DNA from: an uncultured Pelagibacteraceae bacterium
GTDB lineage: Bacteria > Pseudomonadota > Alphaproteobacteria > Pelagibacterales > Pelagibacteraceae
DNA: 64,000 nucleotides
Assembly (NCBI GenBank): GCA_902579215.1
Contig: CACHGH010000005.1
Coordinates: 1 to 64,000, forward strand
Direction of reading: 5' to 3'
Position numbers and translations under genes: made by a program. Shown here piece by piece: positions 18,493 to 33,104 of the stretch. The notes under the pieces were generated by a model. That model saw only the letters and a program-made list of their open reading frames with translations, was not told the origin of the DNA and made no database searches. Within the stretch, counting starts at the first letter, position 1, and each line of letters opens with the position of its first letter.

Positions 18493-19412
18493 TGAAAGAA
18501 AGAATTTTAATTTTAGGCGGTGGAATTTCAAAGGAAAGATTAATAAGTCTCGAAACTGCAAAATCTGTTAATAGGGAATTAAAGAAAAATAAATATAAAT
18601 CTCTTATTTGTGAACCAAAAGAACTAATAAAAAAAATTAAATTCTATAAACCAAATATTATTTTTAATGCTTTGCACGGACAATTTGGAGAAGATGGATA
18701 TATTCAAACTGTATTAGAAACGCTAAAAATTAAATATACACATTCAGGCGTATTGGCATCTTTTATTGCGATGGATAAACTAATTTCTAAAAAAATTTTT
18801 ATTAAAAATAAAATTTTAACTCCAAAGTATATTAAATTTAAATTTAACAATGAATTTAAAATCAATAAAAAATTTATTAGCAAAGTAAATAAAAAACTTA
18901 ACTTTCCAGTTGTAATTAAACCAATCAATGAAGGTTCAAGCGTTAATGTTTTTATATGTAATAAAAAAAATTTTGTTAATAATTTAAAAAAATTAGCTAT
19001 TTATAAAGAAATTTTAATTGAAAAATATATACCTGGTAGAGAGATTCAAGTTGCCATTTTAGGAAAAAAGAAATTAGGCGCAATTGAATTAGTTCCTAAA
19101 CGGAAATTTTATGATTATGAAGCAAAATATAACGCTAAAGCTAAAACAAAACATATAATTCCTGTTGATTTGACGAAAAAAAATTTATCAAAAGTTCTAA
19201 ATGTTGCTTTAAAAGCACATAGAATTATTGGGTGCAGAGGTGTTACTAGATCTGATTTTAGATTTTATAAAAATAAATTTTATTTGCTTGAGATTAACAC
19301 ACAGCCGGGAATGACAAAACTTTCACTAGTTCCAGAAATTGCAAGTCATGTTGGAATGAAATTTATCGATTTAATTAAGTGGATGCTAAAAGATGCTTCA
19401 ACAAATAGATAA
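18492..19412 (+). CDS. ddl: D-alanine-D-alanine ligase
   Basis: ATP-grasp enzyme that makes the D-Ala-D-Ala dipeptide used by the MurF half of MurEF. The 306-residue protein has LGGGISKERLISLETA at the N-terminus, NALHGQFGEDGYIQ, the serine-rich loop FPVVIKPINEGSSVNVF, EKYIPGREIQVA, and the C-terminal metal and substrate region LLEINTQPGMTKLSLVPE. The gene follows murB as in many alphaproteobacteria and overlaps ftsQ by 20 bp. Confidence 0.96.
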   Translation: MKERILILGGGISKERLISLETAKSVNRELKKNKYKSLICEPKELIKKIKFYKPNIIFNALHGQFGEDGYIQTVLETLKIKYTHSGVLASFIAMDKLISKKIFIKNKILTPKYIKFKFNNEFKINKKFISKVNKKLNFPVVIKPINEGSSVNVFICNKKNFVNNLKKLAIYKEILIEKYIPGREIQVAILGKKKLGAIELVPKRKFYDYEAKYNAKAKTKHIIPVDLTKKNLSKVLNVALKAHRIIGCRGVTRSDFRFYKNKFYLLEINTQPGMTKLSLVPEIASHVGMKFIDLIKWMLKDASTNR

Positions 19413-20079
19413 AAAAAGTAAATTATTTCTGTATTTTGTAATGTTATGCATGTTAACTACAATTAGTAATAAAAATTTTACAGATAAAAAAAAATCAATA
19501 ATACAAATTAAAAATATTGAAGTATCAGGACTTTCTAAAAAAAATAATATATCGATAATAGACGATTTAAACTATTTACTTTCTCAAAATATTTTTATGA
19601 TAGATGAAAGAAAAATTATAGAAGTTTTAAATCAAAATAACTTAATTCATTTTTTTAATGTTAAAAAAAAATATCCTGATACCGTTAAAATTGATCTAAT
19701 CAAAACAGATTTTATTGCCATTACTACGTATAATAATGAAAATTTTTTTATAGGATCGAATGGTAAATTAATTGTATATGATAATTCAAAAAAAAATTTA
19801 CCTTTTGTTTTTGGAAGTGTTGATTTTGAAAAATTTATTACTTTTAAAAAAATAATTGAAAAATCAAATTTTAGCTTTAAAAATATAGAATCAGTATATT
19901 TTTTCCAATCTAATAGATGGGACATAAAAACTAAAGATGATTTAATCATTAAACTTCCCGAAAAAAATGTAAGCGATGCATTGAATATTGCTTATAAAAT
20001 TCAAATGAATGATATTTTAAAAAAAAATAAGATTATTGATTTAAGAATATCAAATCATATTATTATATCAGATGAATGA
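19393..20079 (+). CDS. ftsQ: Cell division protein FtsQ-like (POTRA)
   Basis: A 228-residue bitopic protein: a short cytoplasmic start, one membrane helix at about residues 11-26, a POTRA-like stretch (IQIKNIEVSGLSKKNNISIIDDL) and a beta-rich C-terminal domain. FtsQ scaffolds FtsL and FtsB and links the early ring to FtsWI. Sequence conservation is low and this copy is short, so the call leans on topology and on its place between ddl and ftsA. The start at 19393 lies inside ddl; a later ATG near 19441 would remove most of the membrane helix. Confidence 0.85.
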   Translation: MLQQIDKKSKLFLYFVMLCMLTTISNKNFTDKKKSIIQIKNIEVSGLSKKNNISIIDDLNYLLSQNIFMIDERKIIEVLNQNNLIHFFNVKKKYPDTVKIDLIKTDFIAITTYNNENFFIGSNGKLIVYDNSKKNLPFVFGSVDFEKFITFKKIIEKSNFSFKNIESVYFFQSNRWDIKTKDDLIIKLPEKNVSDALNIAYKIQMNDILKKNKIIDLRISNHIIISDE

Positions 20080-21191
20080 AAAATTTTAATGTATATATTG
20101 ATTTTGGATCTTCTAAAATAAGAACTGTAGCTTTTAATAAAATTGAGCAAAATAAATTTTATATTACTGAATGTAAATGTTTAAGTAGTTTTAAAGTTAA
20201 CCAATTAAGTTTAACACACTCAGAAAATATAATTAAAAAAACTATTTTAGAAATTGAAAAAAAAACAGGTGAGCATTTAAATGATATAAGTTTAATGGTT
20301 GATAGCCCAGACTCATTATTAATCAACGTATCAAGGTCAAAAAATATAGAAGGAAAAAAACTTAAAAAGGAAGAAGTTGAATATTTAATACAGGATACAA
20401 AACAACAAATTATTAAAGCATATAAAGATCAACATATAGTTCATATTTTGGTTACAAATTATAATGTGAATGGAACTAATTATAGTTTTATTCCATTAAA
20501 TATTAGTTGTAATCAATTATATATAGATATTGCTTTTATTTGTTTTCCAAAAGTTTTTGTTAACAGTTTAGAAAAAATATTTTCTAAAAATAATATTTTA
20601 GTTAACCAAATAATTTTTTCAAGCTATGCCAAAACATTGAGCTATAAAAAAAAAATTGAAACTTCTAAAAAAATACTTTTTGTAGATATAGGTTATGAAA
20701 AAACATCTATAATTTTTTATAATGAGGAAAATTTTGCTGGTTTTAATATTTTGCCAATTGGTGGAAACCATATTTCTAAAGATATTTCTAAAATTTTACA
20801 TGTGCCATTAGACAAAGCTGAGGAAATAAAATTAAATTTTGATAAAGGGGAATTTAAAAATACCGCAGATTTAATAAAAAAAATAGTTTTTGCAAGAATA
20901 GAAGAAATACTAGAGTTAAGCCTTAATTATTTACCATCTCAAGAAAAAGAGAATGATCTAAATAAAATTAAATTGATTTTAACAGGTGAGGGATCAAAAA
21001 TACTAGATACAAGATTTAAAGAAAGTATATCATTTTCTAATGATATAGATTTATTGGAAGAATCAACCTTAGATATATGTGAGTCTGGACTGAATTTAAA
21101 TAAGGGCTTAGGTAATCAAGAAGTTACAGTTATTCCAAAAAAACTAGAAAAAAAAGGATTTTTTGAGAGACTTTTCCACTTTTTTAAATGA
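20076..21191 (+). CDS. ftsA: Cell division actin-like protein FtsA
   Basis: FtsA is the actin-fold membrane tether of FtsZ. The 371-residue protein opens with the phosphate-1 motif YIDFGSSKIRTVAF, has an SHS2-like insert, the phosphate-2 motif KKILFVDIGYEKTSII, and LILTGEGSKI for adenosine. It ends in an amphipathic helix, KKGFFERLFHFFK, the usual membrane-targeting tail. It overlaps ftsQ by 4 bp. The gene normally next, ftsZ, is absent here, and 63 bp separate ftsA from lpxC. Confidence 0.95.
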   Translation: MKNFNVYIDFGSSKIRTVAFNKIEQNKFYITECKCLSSFKVNQLSLTHSENIIKKTILEIEKKTGEHLNDISLMVDSPDSLLINVSRSKNIEGKKLKKEEVEYLIQDTKQQIIKAYKDQHIVHILVTNYNVNGTNYSFIPLNISCNQLYIDIAFICFPKVFVNSLEKIFSKNNILVNQIIFSSYAKTLSYKKKIETSKKILFVDIGYEKTSIIFYNEENFAGFNILPIGGNHISKDISKILHVPLDKAEEIKLNFDKGEFKNTADLIKKIVFARIEEILELSLNYLPSQEKENDLNKIKLILTGEGSKILDTRFKESISFSNDIDLLEESTLDICESGLNLNKGLGNQEVTVIPKKLEKKGFFERLFHFFK

Positions 21192-21236
21192 TTTGTATTT
21201 TCCTGTAACATTTGTTGTTTTTTAAATTTTTAAGAA

Positions 21237-21252
21237 AGATTTTATAAAATCT
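21237..21252. promoter_or_regulatory. Perfect 16-bp palindrome before lpxC
   Basis: AGATTTTATAAAATCT is a perfect palindrome ending 2 bp before the lpxC start codon, in the place of the ribosome binding site. It contains TATAAA, so it could be a -10 element for a leaderless lpxC transcript, an operator, or both. A chance A+T palindrome cannot be excluded. Confidence 0.4.
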
Positions 21253-21254
21253 CG

Positions 21255-22175
21255 ATGTCAGTTTTAAATCAAAAAACGATAAAAAAAACAATTAAAGTAG
21301 ATGGCGTTGGTCTGCATAACGGAAAAAAAGTTCATATGGAAATTAAACCAGCGCAACCTAATACAGGGATATTGTTTAAAAGAATTGATTTAAAAAATAA
21401 TAATTTAATTATACCTGGAGTCTTTAATGTAAGTAGCGCCTTATACTGTACGACTATTTCTAATAATTTTGGAGCATCAGTTTCTACAATTGAGCATTTA
21501 ATGGGCGCCTTGTATGGAATGGGTATAGACAATGCATTGATTGAGATTGATAATGATGAAGTTCCAATTTTAGACGGTTCTGCAAAAATATATGTTGAAA
21601 AAATAAAAAAAGTTGGAATAGAAAAAAGCGAAGTACCAATTAAAATTATAAAAATCCTGAATACAATTTCACTAAAAGAAGGAAATAAAACTATATCGAT
21701 TGAACCAAATAAAATAAGTCTGGATATAGATTTTGAAATTAAATACGAAAATTCATTTATTGGAAATCAAAGAAATCAAATTAAAGTCTACGAAGATGAT
21801 CTTTCAAACATTTATAACTCAAGAACTTTTTGTTTATTTGAAGATATAGAAAAATTAAAAAAAATGAATTTAGCAAAAGGTGGAAGTTTAGAAAATGCAA
21901 TCGTAGTAAAAGGGGATAAAATTTTAAACCAAGATAAATTAAGAAATAAAATAGAATTTGTTAATCATAAAATACTTGATTGTATGGGCGATTTGTATTT
22001 ATCTGGATATAAAATTATAGGGAAATTGACGTGCTCTCAAGGCGGTCATAAGCTTACTAATCAATTATTAAGAAAAGTCTTTTCTGAAAATTCTAACTTT
22101 TCAATTATTGAAGTTAAAGAGAAGAATATTCCTCATTCTTTTATTAACAAGAATATCCTAGAATCTATAGCATAA
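21255..22175 (+). CDS. lpxC: UDP-3-O-acyl-GlcNAc deacetylase LpxC
   Basis: Zinc enzyme of the committed step of lipid A synthesis, implying this organism makes LPS. The 306-residue protein has DGVGLHNGKKV at the N-terminus, EHLMGALYGMGIDNA (zinc ligand H81), NDEVPILDGSA, FVNHKILDCMGDLYLSG with a second His and the Asp ligand, and the catalytic-loop His in SQGGHKLTNQLL. No Shine-Dalgarno sequence is seen; a palindrome occupies the site. It follows ftsA, where many alphaproteobacteria have ftsZ in between. Confidence 0.97.
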   Translation: MSVLNQKTIKKTIKVDGVGLHNGKKVHMEIKPAQPNTGILFKRIDLKNNNLIIPGVFNVSSALYCTTISNNFGASVSTIEHLMGALYGMGIDNALIEIDNDEVPILDGSAKIYVEKIKKVGIEKSEVPIKIIKILNTISLKEGNKTISIEPNKISLDIDFEIKYENSFIGNQRNQIKVYEDDLSNIYNSRTFCLFEDIEKLKKMNLAKGGSLENAIVVKGDKILNQDKLRNKIEFVNHKILDCMGDLYLSGYKIIGKLTCSQGGHKLTNQLLRKVFSENSNFSIIEVKEKNIPHSFINKNILESIA

Positions 22176-22212
22176 CGTTTCAGGTTTTTATATAATTCTG
22201 TATAAAGATCTA

Positions 22213-26770
<4,558 letters not shown>

Positions 26771-26774
<4 letters not shown>

Positions 26775-28801
26775 TTAATTCTCTTCTGGTATCTTATCCA
26801 ACCTGGACTTCTAAACTCATCTTCAGTATCAAAATCTTGATTAAATTCAAAATTTTCATCTTCATTTTCTTCAAATGAATTAATTTTTTCAAGGTTTTTT
26901 TCTGGTAACTCTTCAATAAATCTTGAAGCCATACTATCTATCCAATCTCCCTGATAAAATCTATTCATTGAAAATGAGACTATTAGTATTTTTTTTGCCC
27001 TTGTAATTCCAACATAAGCAAGTCTTCTCTCCTCTTCTAGTCCGTTTTGTCCTTTTTCTTCAATAGATTTTTGATGAGGAAATAAACCTTCTTCCCAACC
27101 AGGTAGAAATACGACATCAAACTCCAAACCTTTGGCTGCATGCATTGTCATCAAACTTACTTTTTCACCTTCCCAATTTTGATCAATTGAGGTAGCTAAC
27201 GCTACATGTTCTAGAAAACTCTCAAGATTATCAAATTCTTTCATAGCACTTAAAAGTTCTTTGATATTTTCTAATCTATTTTCATTTTCTAAATCTTTTT
27301 TATTTTTTAACATACTTGAGTATCCTGACTCATCAAGTACTAGTTGTAATAATTTAATATGGTTAAAATTTTTTTTATTATTATCATCTCTCCATTTATT
27401 TAATAAATTTAAAAAATGATTTAATCCAATTTTAGTTTTTGGTTTTATTAAATTTAATTCAATTAATTTTTTTGCTGCACTTTCCAAGCTAAAATTATTT
27501 TGTTTTGCATATTCATTTATTTGTTTTATTGTCGCTTCTCCAATAGATCTTTTTGGTTGATTAATTATTCTTTCAAACGCTAAATCATCTCTACTTTGGT
27601 TTATTATTCTTAAATAAGCTACACAATCCTTTATTTCTGCCCTTTCATAGAATTTAATTCCACCGACAATTCTATAAGGTAAACCAATTTTTAGAAACCT
27701 TTCTTCAAACTCTCTAGTTTGAAAGATTGCCCGTACCAAAATTGTAATATTATTTAAGGAATATTTTTTTCTCAATTTTTTTTCTATTTCATCCGATATT
27801 CCTATTGCTTCATCTTTTCCATTTTTATAACAATTAAGCTTTACTAATTCACCATCGTCCATTGAGGTTTTAAGATTTTTTCCTAGTCTATTTTGATTAT
27901 TTGAAATTAGTGATGAAGCAACAGTTAAAATATTTTGTGAAGATCGATAATTTTCTTCAAGTTTTATTATTTCTGTATTTTCATAAATTTTATCAAATTT
28001 TAAAAAGTTTTTAATTTCAGCTCCTCTCCAACTATAAATAGATTGATCATCATCTCCAACGCAGCATATGTTTTTATGTTTTTCAGCTAATAAATTTAAC
28101 CATTTACTTTGAATAAAATTTGTATCTTGATATTCATCAACTAAAATATATTTAAAATTATTTGAGTAAATATTTTTAATATCAGAGTTATTTTCAAATA
28201 TATTTACACAATGCAAAATAAGATCACCAAAATCACAAGCATTTAGATCTAATATTTTTTTTTGATATATTTTGTATATTTTTAAAATTCCTTGTTCAAT
28301 TACATCTTTCTGTTTTAATATAACTTTTTCAGGATAAAAACCTTTGTTTTTCCATCTATCTATTACAGCTAAAATATATTTTGGAGAAATTTTTTTTACA
28401 TCAATATTTTCATCTTTGCATATATTTTTTATAAGTCGAACCTGATCGTCTTGATCAATTATTGAAAAATTTGAATTAAGATTAACTGCTGAGGCGTGTT
28501 TCCTTAAAAGTTTTGCACTAATAGAATGAAATGTACCTAGCCACGGCAATCCAGTTGAACTTTTTTTTAATAATGTGCTAACTCTATTATTCATTTCTTG
28601 TGCAGCTTTATTTGTAAAAGTAACTGCTAAAATTTGATTGGGAAAAGCCTTTTTTTGTTCAATAATATGAGCTATTCTTGATGTAAGAACTCTGGTTTTG
28701 CCTGAACCAGCACCTGCTACAATTAATAATGGCCCATCAAGATGTAAAACGGCTTTTTTTTGGGCATTATTTAAATTATTTAAATATTCAGAGTTTATCA
28801 T
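26771..28801 (-). CDS. uvrD: UvrD/PcrA-type superfamily 1 DNA helicase
   Basis: The 676-residue SF1A helicase unwinds DNA 3' to 5' in excision and mismatch repair. It has LNNAQKKAVLHLDGPLLIVAG with Walker A GAGSGKT (30-36), motif Ia LAVTFTNKAAQEM, motif II LVDEYQDTN, motif III VGDDDQSIYSWRGA, motif IV LEENYRSS, motif V VSLMTMHAAKGLEFDVVFLPG and motif VI RRLAYVGITRAKK. An acidic tail precedes SPGWIRYQKRIK. UvrD and PcrA/Rep cannot be cleanly separated by eye. It reads away from the AsmA-like gene across a 35-bp divergent spacer. Confidence 0.94.
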
Positions 28802-28836
28802 TTTTTAAATTTTCATTATAAACCTAATAGATTTTA

Positions 28837-30279
28837 ATGAAAAATTTCAAATTTAAAATTAGCAAATTTAATCAATACTTAATCCTATTAATTAGTATAT
28901 TATTTTTATATTTATTTTATCTATCCATACCAAGTTTATACGATAAAGGAAGAGTACAAAAACACCTATCAGACTATATTTCGAAAGAATTTAATATAGA
29001 TTTTAGTCTTAGTTCAGAGATTAGATATTCAATACTTCCATCTCCACACATAATGATTGAAAACGTAAAAATTTTTAACAATCTTTCACCAGACTTAAAT
29101 GAAGTAAGTCAAATTAAAAATTTAAAAGTATTTATTTCTCAAAAAACCTTATTTGAAAGTTTATTTGATGAAAAAAAAATAAGGATAAAACGAATTTTAA
29201 TCGAAAAAGCTAACTTTATAATTAAAAACAATAATTTAAATTATTATAAAAATTTTTTAGATACAAAACTATCAGAAAAGAAAATTAAAATTATAAAAAG
29301 TAATTTTTTTTATAAAGATAATAATGACGAAACAATTTCAATTCTTTATTTTTCAGAAATTAATTTACAACATTTAAAAGGAAAATTAGAAAATAATGTA
29401 ATAGCAAATGGAGAAGTATTTAAGCTTCCATTTACTCTTAAATTAATAAAAAAATTTGATTCAAATAAAGCTAAAATATCAAATTTAAAAGTTAAAAAAT
29501 TAGCTTTTGAAATAGATAATATTTCTGAAACAAAAGAGGAAAAAATTTTTGGGGATAATACTATTTATATAAATAACATTAAATTAAAAAGTAAGTATGA
29601 ATTAGATAAAGATAAAATTTCGTTTTTTTCAAAAGAATCAAAATCAAAAAATAAAGTTTATACTTATAATGGAAATGTTTCCTTAAATCCTTTTAATTTA
29701 GATTTAAATATAAATTTGCCAAAATTAAGCAAGAAAGAGATTTTTAATTTTATTATTTTTTTTAATGAAATTTTAAAAACAAATTTACTATTTAATCCAA
29801 GTATTAGCGCTAGTGTAAAAGTTGATACAAATAAAATAACCTCAGGAGGAATATTTGATAAATTTAATATATTTTTAAATTTAAATAATGGCACAGTAGA
29901 TATTAATAATTCTATTTTGATAAGCAGCAAAATTGGAACCTTAATGACAGATTATAGTTCAATTTATTTAAAAAAAAATAATTTAATATTTAGTGGAAGC
30001 TTCAACTTTCAAGTAAATAATCAATCAAATTTTTATAAAATTTTTCAAATATCAAAAAAAAATAGAAAACCAATTAAAAATATTTTTTTTGATATTGATA
30101 TGAATTTTTTTAATAATAGTTTGATTGTTAAAAATATAAGAATTGATGACGGTGATATTATTTCTAATGATATCTTTGATAATTTTTTAAATGAGATGAA
30201 TAGTGTGGATTTATCAAATAAAAATTGGATTTATATTAAAAGATTCACAAGTAAATTGATTGAACTTTACGATGGATAA
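28837..30279 (+). CDS. AsmA-family-like envelope protein
   Basis: The 480-residue protein has one N-terminal membrane helix (about residues 12-30), followed by the AsmA-type opening: a basic helix, [33 protein letters not shown] and [16 protein letters not shown]. The rest is a repetitive beta-rich, Lys/Asn-rich periplasmic region. AsmA-like proteins are now viewed as bridges for phospholipid transport to the outer membrane, so this may complement MlaA and MlaC; its specific role is unknown. It overlaps fumC tail to tail by 13 bp. Confidence 0.7.
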   Translation: MKNFKFKISKFNQYLILLISILFLYLFYLSIPSLYDKGRVQKHLSDYISKEFNIDFSLSSEIRYSILPSPHIMIENVKIFNNLSPDLNEVSQIKNLKVFISQKTLFESLFDEKKIRIKRILIEKANFIIKNNNLNYYKNFLDTKLSEKKIKIIKSNFFYKDNNDETISILYFSEINLQHLKGKLENNVIANGEVFKLPFTLKLIKKFDSNKAKISNLKVKKLAFEIDNISETKEEKIFGDNTIYINNIKLKSKYELDKDKISFFSKESKSKNKVYTYNGNVSLNPFNLDLNINLPKLSKKEIFNFIIFFNEILKTNLLFNPSISASVKVDTNKITSGGIFDKFNIFLNLNNGTVDINNSILISSKIGTLMTDYSSIYLKKNNLIFSGSFNFQVNNQSNFYKIFQISKKNRKPIKNIFFDIDMNFFNNSLIVKNIRIDDGDIISNDIFDNFLNEMNSVDLSNKNWIYIKRFTSKLIELYDG

Positions 30280-31655
30280 GTCATTTTTTTTGGATCAACA
30301 ATCTTTTTGTAATCTTTTTCATTAATCAGCCCAGTTTTTAAAGCTTCAAATTTCAATGTTGTTTTATTTTTTAAAGCTTTTTTTGCAATCATTGACGCAT
30401 TGTCGTATCCAATTTTAGGAGCTAGCGCTGTTACTAACATTAATGAATTATCTAGTAATTCTTTAATTCTTTTTTTATCCGCTTTTATTCCTGACACACA
30501 ATACTTTGCAAAATTTTTTGTGGAGTCAGACATTATATGAATTGACTGTAAAATATTATGTATAATTAGAGGTTTAAATGCATTTAGTTCGAAATGTCCA
30601 TGAGACCCAGCCATAGTAATTCCATTATGATTTCCAATTACTTTTACACATACCATAGTCACCGCTTCGCACTGAGTTGGATTAATTTTACCAGGCATTA
30701 TTGATGACCCAGGTTCATTTTCTGGCAAAATCAATTCTCCATAGCCAGCTCTTGGTCCAGATCCTAAAAACCTAATATCGTTTGCAATTTTCATTAAACA
30801 AACAGCTGTAGTATTTAGAGTCCCAGAAAAATTTACTATTGCATCGTGAGCTGCTAAAGAAGCGAATTTATTTGGAGATACTTTAAATGGAAGTTTGGTA
30901 ATTTTTTTTATCTCAGAAACAATTTTTTTGTCAAAACCTTTTTTAGTATTTAGTCCAGTTCCTACCGCAGTGCCTCCTTGGGCTAAAAAATATATTTCAC
31001 TTAAAGATGCTTTTATCCTTTCAATACATTTTGTTAGTTGAAAATGGTAACCAGAAAATTCTTGCCCAAGAGTTAAGGGAGTTGCGTCTTGCAAATGAGT
31101 TCTTCCAACTTTTACAATTTTACGGAATTCTTTTGCTTTTTTTTTTAATTGTAAATTTAGTAAAATCAGGCTTGGGATTAATTTATCTGTAGTATTTATA
31201 GCTATTGCCATATGCATAGCTGTAGGAAAAACATCATTTGTTGATTGAGATTTGTTTACGTGGTCATTTGGATGTACTGGTTTTTTTGTTCCTTTTTTAC
31301 CACCTAAAATTTCGATTGCTCTATTAGCTATAACTTCATTAACATTCATATTTGTTTGGGTTCCAGAACCTGTTTGCCAAACTTTTAAAGGAAAATGATC
31401 TTTTAATTTTCCTGAAATAACCTCATCTGCTGATCTAATAATTACTTTGCTTAATTTTTTATCTAAGTCACCATTTTTTTCATTTACAATAGCTGCCGCT
31501 TTTTTAATTATTGCTATGGATTTAATCACGATTGGTCTAACTAAAAAATCTCCAATATCAAAATATTTACTTGACCTTTGAGTCGACGCCCCCCAATACT
31601 TATCCACAGGGACATTAATCGCTCCAATACTGTCATATTCTTTTCGTGTTTTCAT
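30267..31655 (-). CDS. fumC: Class II fumarate hydratase FumC
   Basis: TCA-cycle enzyme interconverting fumarate and malate without an iron-sulfur cluster. The 462-residue protein has the [10 protein letters not shown]-terminal block, [55 protein letters not shown], and the superfamily signature [11 protein letters not shown] at about residues 315-325. The SNDVFPTA and TQTN forms favour fumarase over aspartase. It is a single gene here, convergent with the AsmA-like gene. Confidence 0.95.
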   Translation of the reverse strand: MKTRKEYDSIGAINVPVDKYWGASTQRSSKYFDIGDFLVRPIVIKSIAIIKKAAAIVNEKNGDLDKKLSKVIIRSADEVISGKLKDHFPLKVWQTGSGTQTNMNVNEVIANRAIEILGGKKGTKKPVHPNDHVNKSQSTNDVFPTAMHMAIAINTTDKLIPSLILLNLQLKKKAKEFRKIVKVGRTHLQDATPLTLGQEFSGYHFQLTKCIERIKASLSEIYFLAQGGTAVGTGLNTKKGFDKKIVSEIKKITKLPFKVSPNKFASLAAHDAIVNFSGTLNTTAVCLMKIANDIRFLGSGPRAGYGELILPENEPGSSIMPGKINPTQCEAVTMVCVKVIGNHNGITMAGSHGHFELNAFKPLIIHNILQSIHIMSDSTKNFAKYCVSGIKADKKRIKELLDNSLMLVTALAPKIGYDNASMIAKKALKNKTTLKFEALKTGLINEKDYKKIVDPKKMTYPS

Positions 31656-31722
31656 AATTTAACTTTGGATGTAATTCATATTTCTTATACATTAAGTAGC
31701 TCAAGAATCAAAGAGGGGCATT

Positions 31723-32094
31723 ATGACAAATTTTGAAAAAGTAAGATTATTTATGAAAACTTTTGGCCAAGAGGTAAAAACAAATCCAAGTTTAAGTACC
31801 AACAAAATTAATGATCTAAGAATAAGCTTAATCAATGAAGAATTAGACGAATTTAGAGAAGCAATAAAAAATGACAATATTAAAGAGGTAGCTGATGCTT
31901 TAACAGATATTCTATACGTTACATATGGAGCAGGACATGCTTTTGGAATAGACCTTGATAAATGCTTCGATGAAGTGCAACGCTCAAATATGAGCAAATT
32001 AGGCAAAGATGGAAAGCCGATCTATAATGAACATGGTAAAGTGATGAAAGGTCCTAATTATTTTAAGCCAGATTTAACAAAGTTTACTGTTTAA
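31723..32094 (+). CDS. MazG/PRA-PH-like nucleotide pyrophosphohydrolase
   Basis: A single-domain 123-residue all-alpha protein with the MazG/HisE-type metal motif. EELDEFREAIKNDN supplies the first acidic helix and EVADALTDILYVTYGAGHAFGIDL the second, followed by a tail that reads SNMSKLGKDGKPIYNEHGKVMKGPNYFKPDL. That tail is typical of the phosphoribosyl-ATP pyrophosphohydrolase-like group found in many bacteria and phages. It probably hydrolyses a nucleoside triphosphate (house-cleaning), but the substrate is unknown. A strong GAGGGG ribosome site precedes the ATG. Confidence 0.8.
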   Translation: MTNFEKVRLFMKTFGQEVKTNPSLSTNKINDLRISLINEELDEFREAIKNDNIKEVADALTDILYVTYGAGHAFGIDLDKCFDEVQRSNMSKLGKDGKPIYNEHGKVMKGPNYFKPDLTKFTV

Positions 32095-32098
32095 ATTA

Positions 32099-32779
32099 TT
32101 ATTTTTTTACAATGAAGTAAAATCCACTGCATTGTTTTGTATTTTTTTCATCAGAAGCAAATTTATCTAAAAATATATTTATTCCTGTTTTTTCAACATA
32201 ATTTTTCCATCTTCCAGGAAACATTATATTAAAGGCGTGAGAATATCTTCCCCTTAAAGGAAATAGTTCTAGATCTTTAAAATCTTTGAACAAATAGACT
32301 AAAGCATCTTTTGAAAATCTAAAATAATCTTGAAATTTAAATTTTTTATGTGCGTGGTAATGGTATAAATATGGCACGTAACCATAGATAATTCCATTTT
32401 TTTTAAGCATTTTTTTTAAATTTTCTACAGCTTTGAAAGGATTGTAGACATGCTCCAAGATAGCTAAGCAAATAATTTTGTCATACTTTTCTTGTAGCTC
32501 TGACTCTAACTCAGAACAAATATCAAAAACGATGTTTGGATATTCGCCAAAGTCATTTAAATCTAATGTATGCAATGTTTTGCATTTTATTATTTGATGT
32601 CTTTTGTCACCCATCGTTTTTCCAATATCTAATACTTCATCTTCTGTTTTTATTTCATTAAGAATAAAGTCTTCGAATGATTTTTTTTTTTTTATATATT
32701 CTAAATTAATTTTAGTATTTTTAATCTTATCTATTAAAGATTGATTTATTCTTTGAGGATTTCCAAACGTTTTTTTCAT
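32099..32779 (-). CDS. Class I SAM-dependent methyltransferase
   Basis: I start the gene at the ATG at 32779 (MKKTFGN), because the earlier TTG in this frame lies inside the tmRNA. The 226-residue product has an atypical motif I (DEVLDIGKTMGDKRHQII), YDKIICLAILEHVYNPFKAVENLKKMLKKNG (motifs II-III), and a C-terminal part rich in aromatic residues, which fits the Methyltransf_11 fold. The substrate is unknown. It begins within a few bases of the 3' end of the tmRNA on the same strand, with no terminator between, so the two are probably co-transcribed. Confidence 0.75.
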   Translation of the reverse strand: MKKTFGNPQRINQSLIDKIKNTKINLEYIKKKKSFEDFILNEIKTEDEVLDIGKTMGDKRHQIIKCKTLHTLDLNDFGEYPNIVFDICSELESELQEKYDKIICLAILEHVYNPFKAVENLKKMLKKNGIIYGYVPYLYHYHAHKKFKFQDYFRFSKDALVYLFKDFKDLELFPLRGRYSHAFNIMFPGRWKNYVEKTGINIFLDKFASDEKNTKQCSGFYFIVKK

Positions 32780-32784
32780 AACTT

Positions 32785-33046
32785 GTAACAAGGGGCGTTC
32801 TGTTGCCAGGTGCCCCAAACCCCGTAACTTAATTAAAAAATTAATTAAGCTGCAAGTGCAAATTTATTATTTGCAATTATAAATAGCCCGTTACGGTGGA
32901 ACAATTCCGAACGAAAGAAAGACTTTTAGACACTCGTCGATTCTAATTCACCCCCCTTTTAAATTGTTAATGGTGGAGGTGGTGGGTACTGCCCCCACGT
33001 CCGCAATGGTTATTACGAAATTCGTTTATCGTTATAGTTTTTCAAC
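32785..33046 (-). ncRNA. ssrA: Permuted two-piece tmRNA (SsrA), tag ANNKFALAA
   Basis: On the reverse strand the acceptor piece comes first and ends in encoded CCA at 32971. A 15-nt spacer follows, then the coding piece starting at 32955 with GGGGGTGAATTAGAATCGACG, the tmRNA 5' signature. GGGGGUG pairs with CACCUCC to make the 7-bp acceptor stem, and its third pair is G-U, the alanine identity pair. The tag frame at 32874-32845 reads ANNKFALAA then TAA, ending in the ALAA degradation signal. CCGTAAC and GTTACGG helix arms flank the tag, and a GGGGC/GCCCC pseudoknot-like stem ends the RNA. It rescues stalled ribosomes with SmpB. The outer ends are approximate. Confidence 0.93.
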
Positions 33047-33052
33047 ATGATA

Positions 33053-33080
33053 TTTATAATAATTAATAGAAAAATTTCAA
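33053..33080 (-). promoter_or_regulatory. Sigma70-like promoter of the tmRNA
   Basis: On the reverse strand TTGAAA (33080-33075), a 16-bp spacer and TATAAA (33058-33053) put the start near 33046, just upstream of the acceptor piece. The arrangement is the same as at the RNase P RNA promoter. Confidence 0.6.
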
Positions 33081-33104
33081 TAATTGTTTATTAATTTAAA
33101 TTCT

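Noticed and set aside
31701-32006. Reverse-strand 101-codon frame opposite the MazG-like gene
   Set aside because: The forward frame has conserved MazG/PRA-PH motifs and a strong ribosome site; the reverse one has neither.
32780-32818. N-terminal extension of the reverse methyltransferase from a TTG codon
   Set aside because: These bases form the pseudoknot end of the tmRNA; the ATG at 32779 is a better start.
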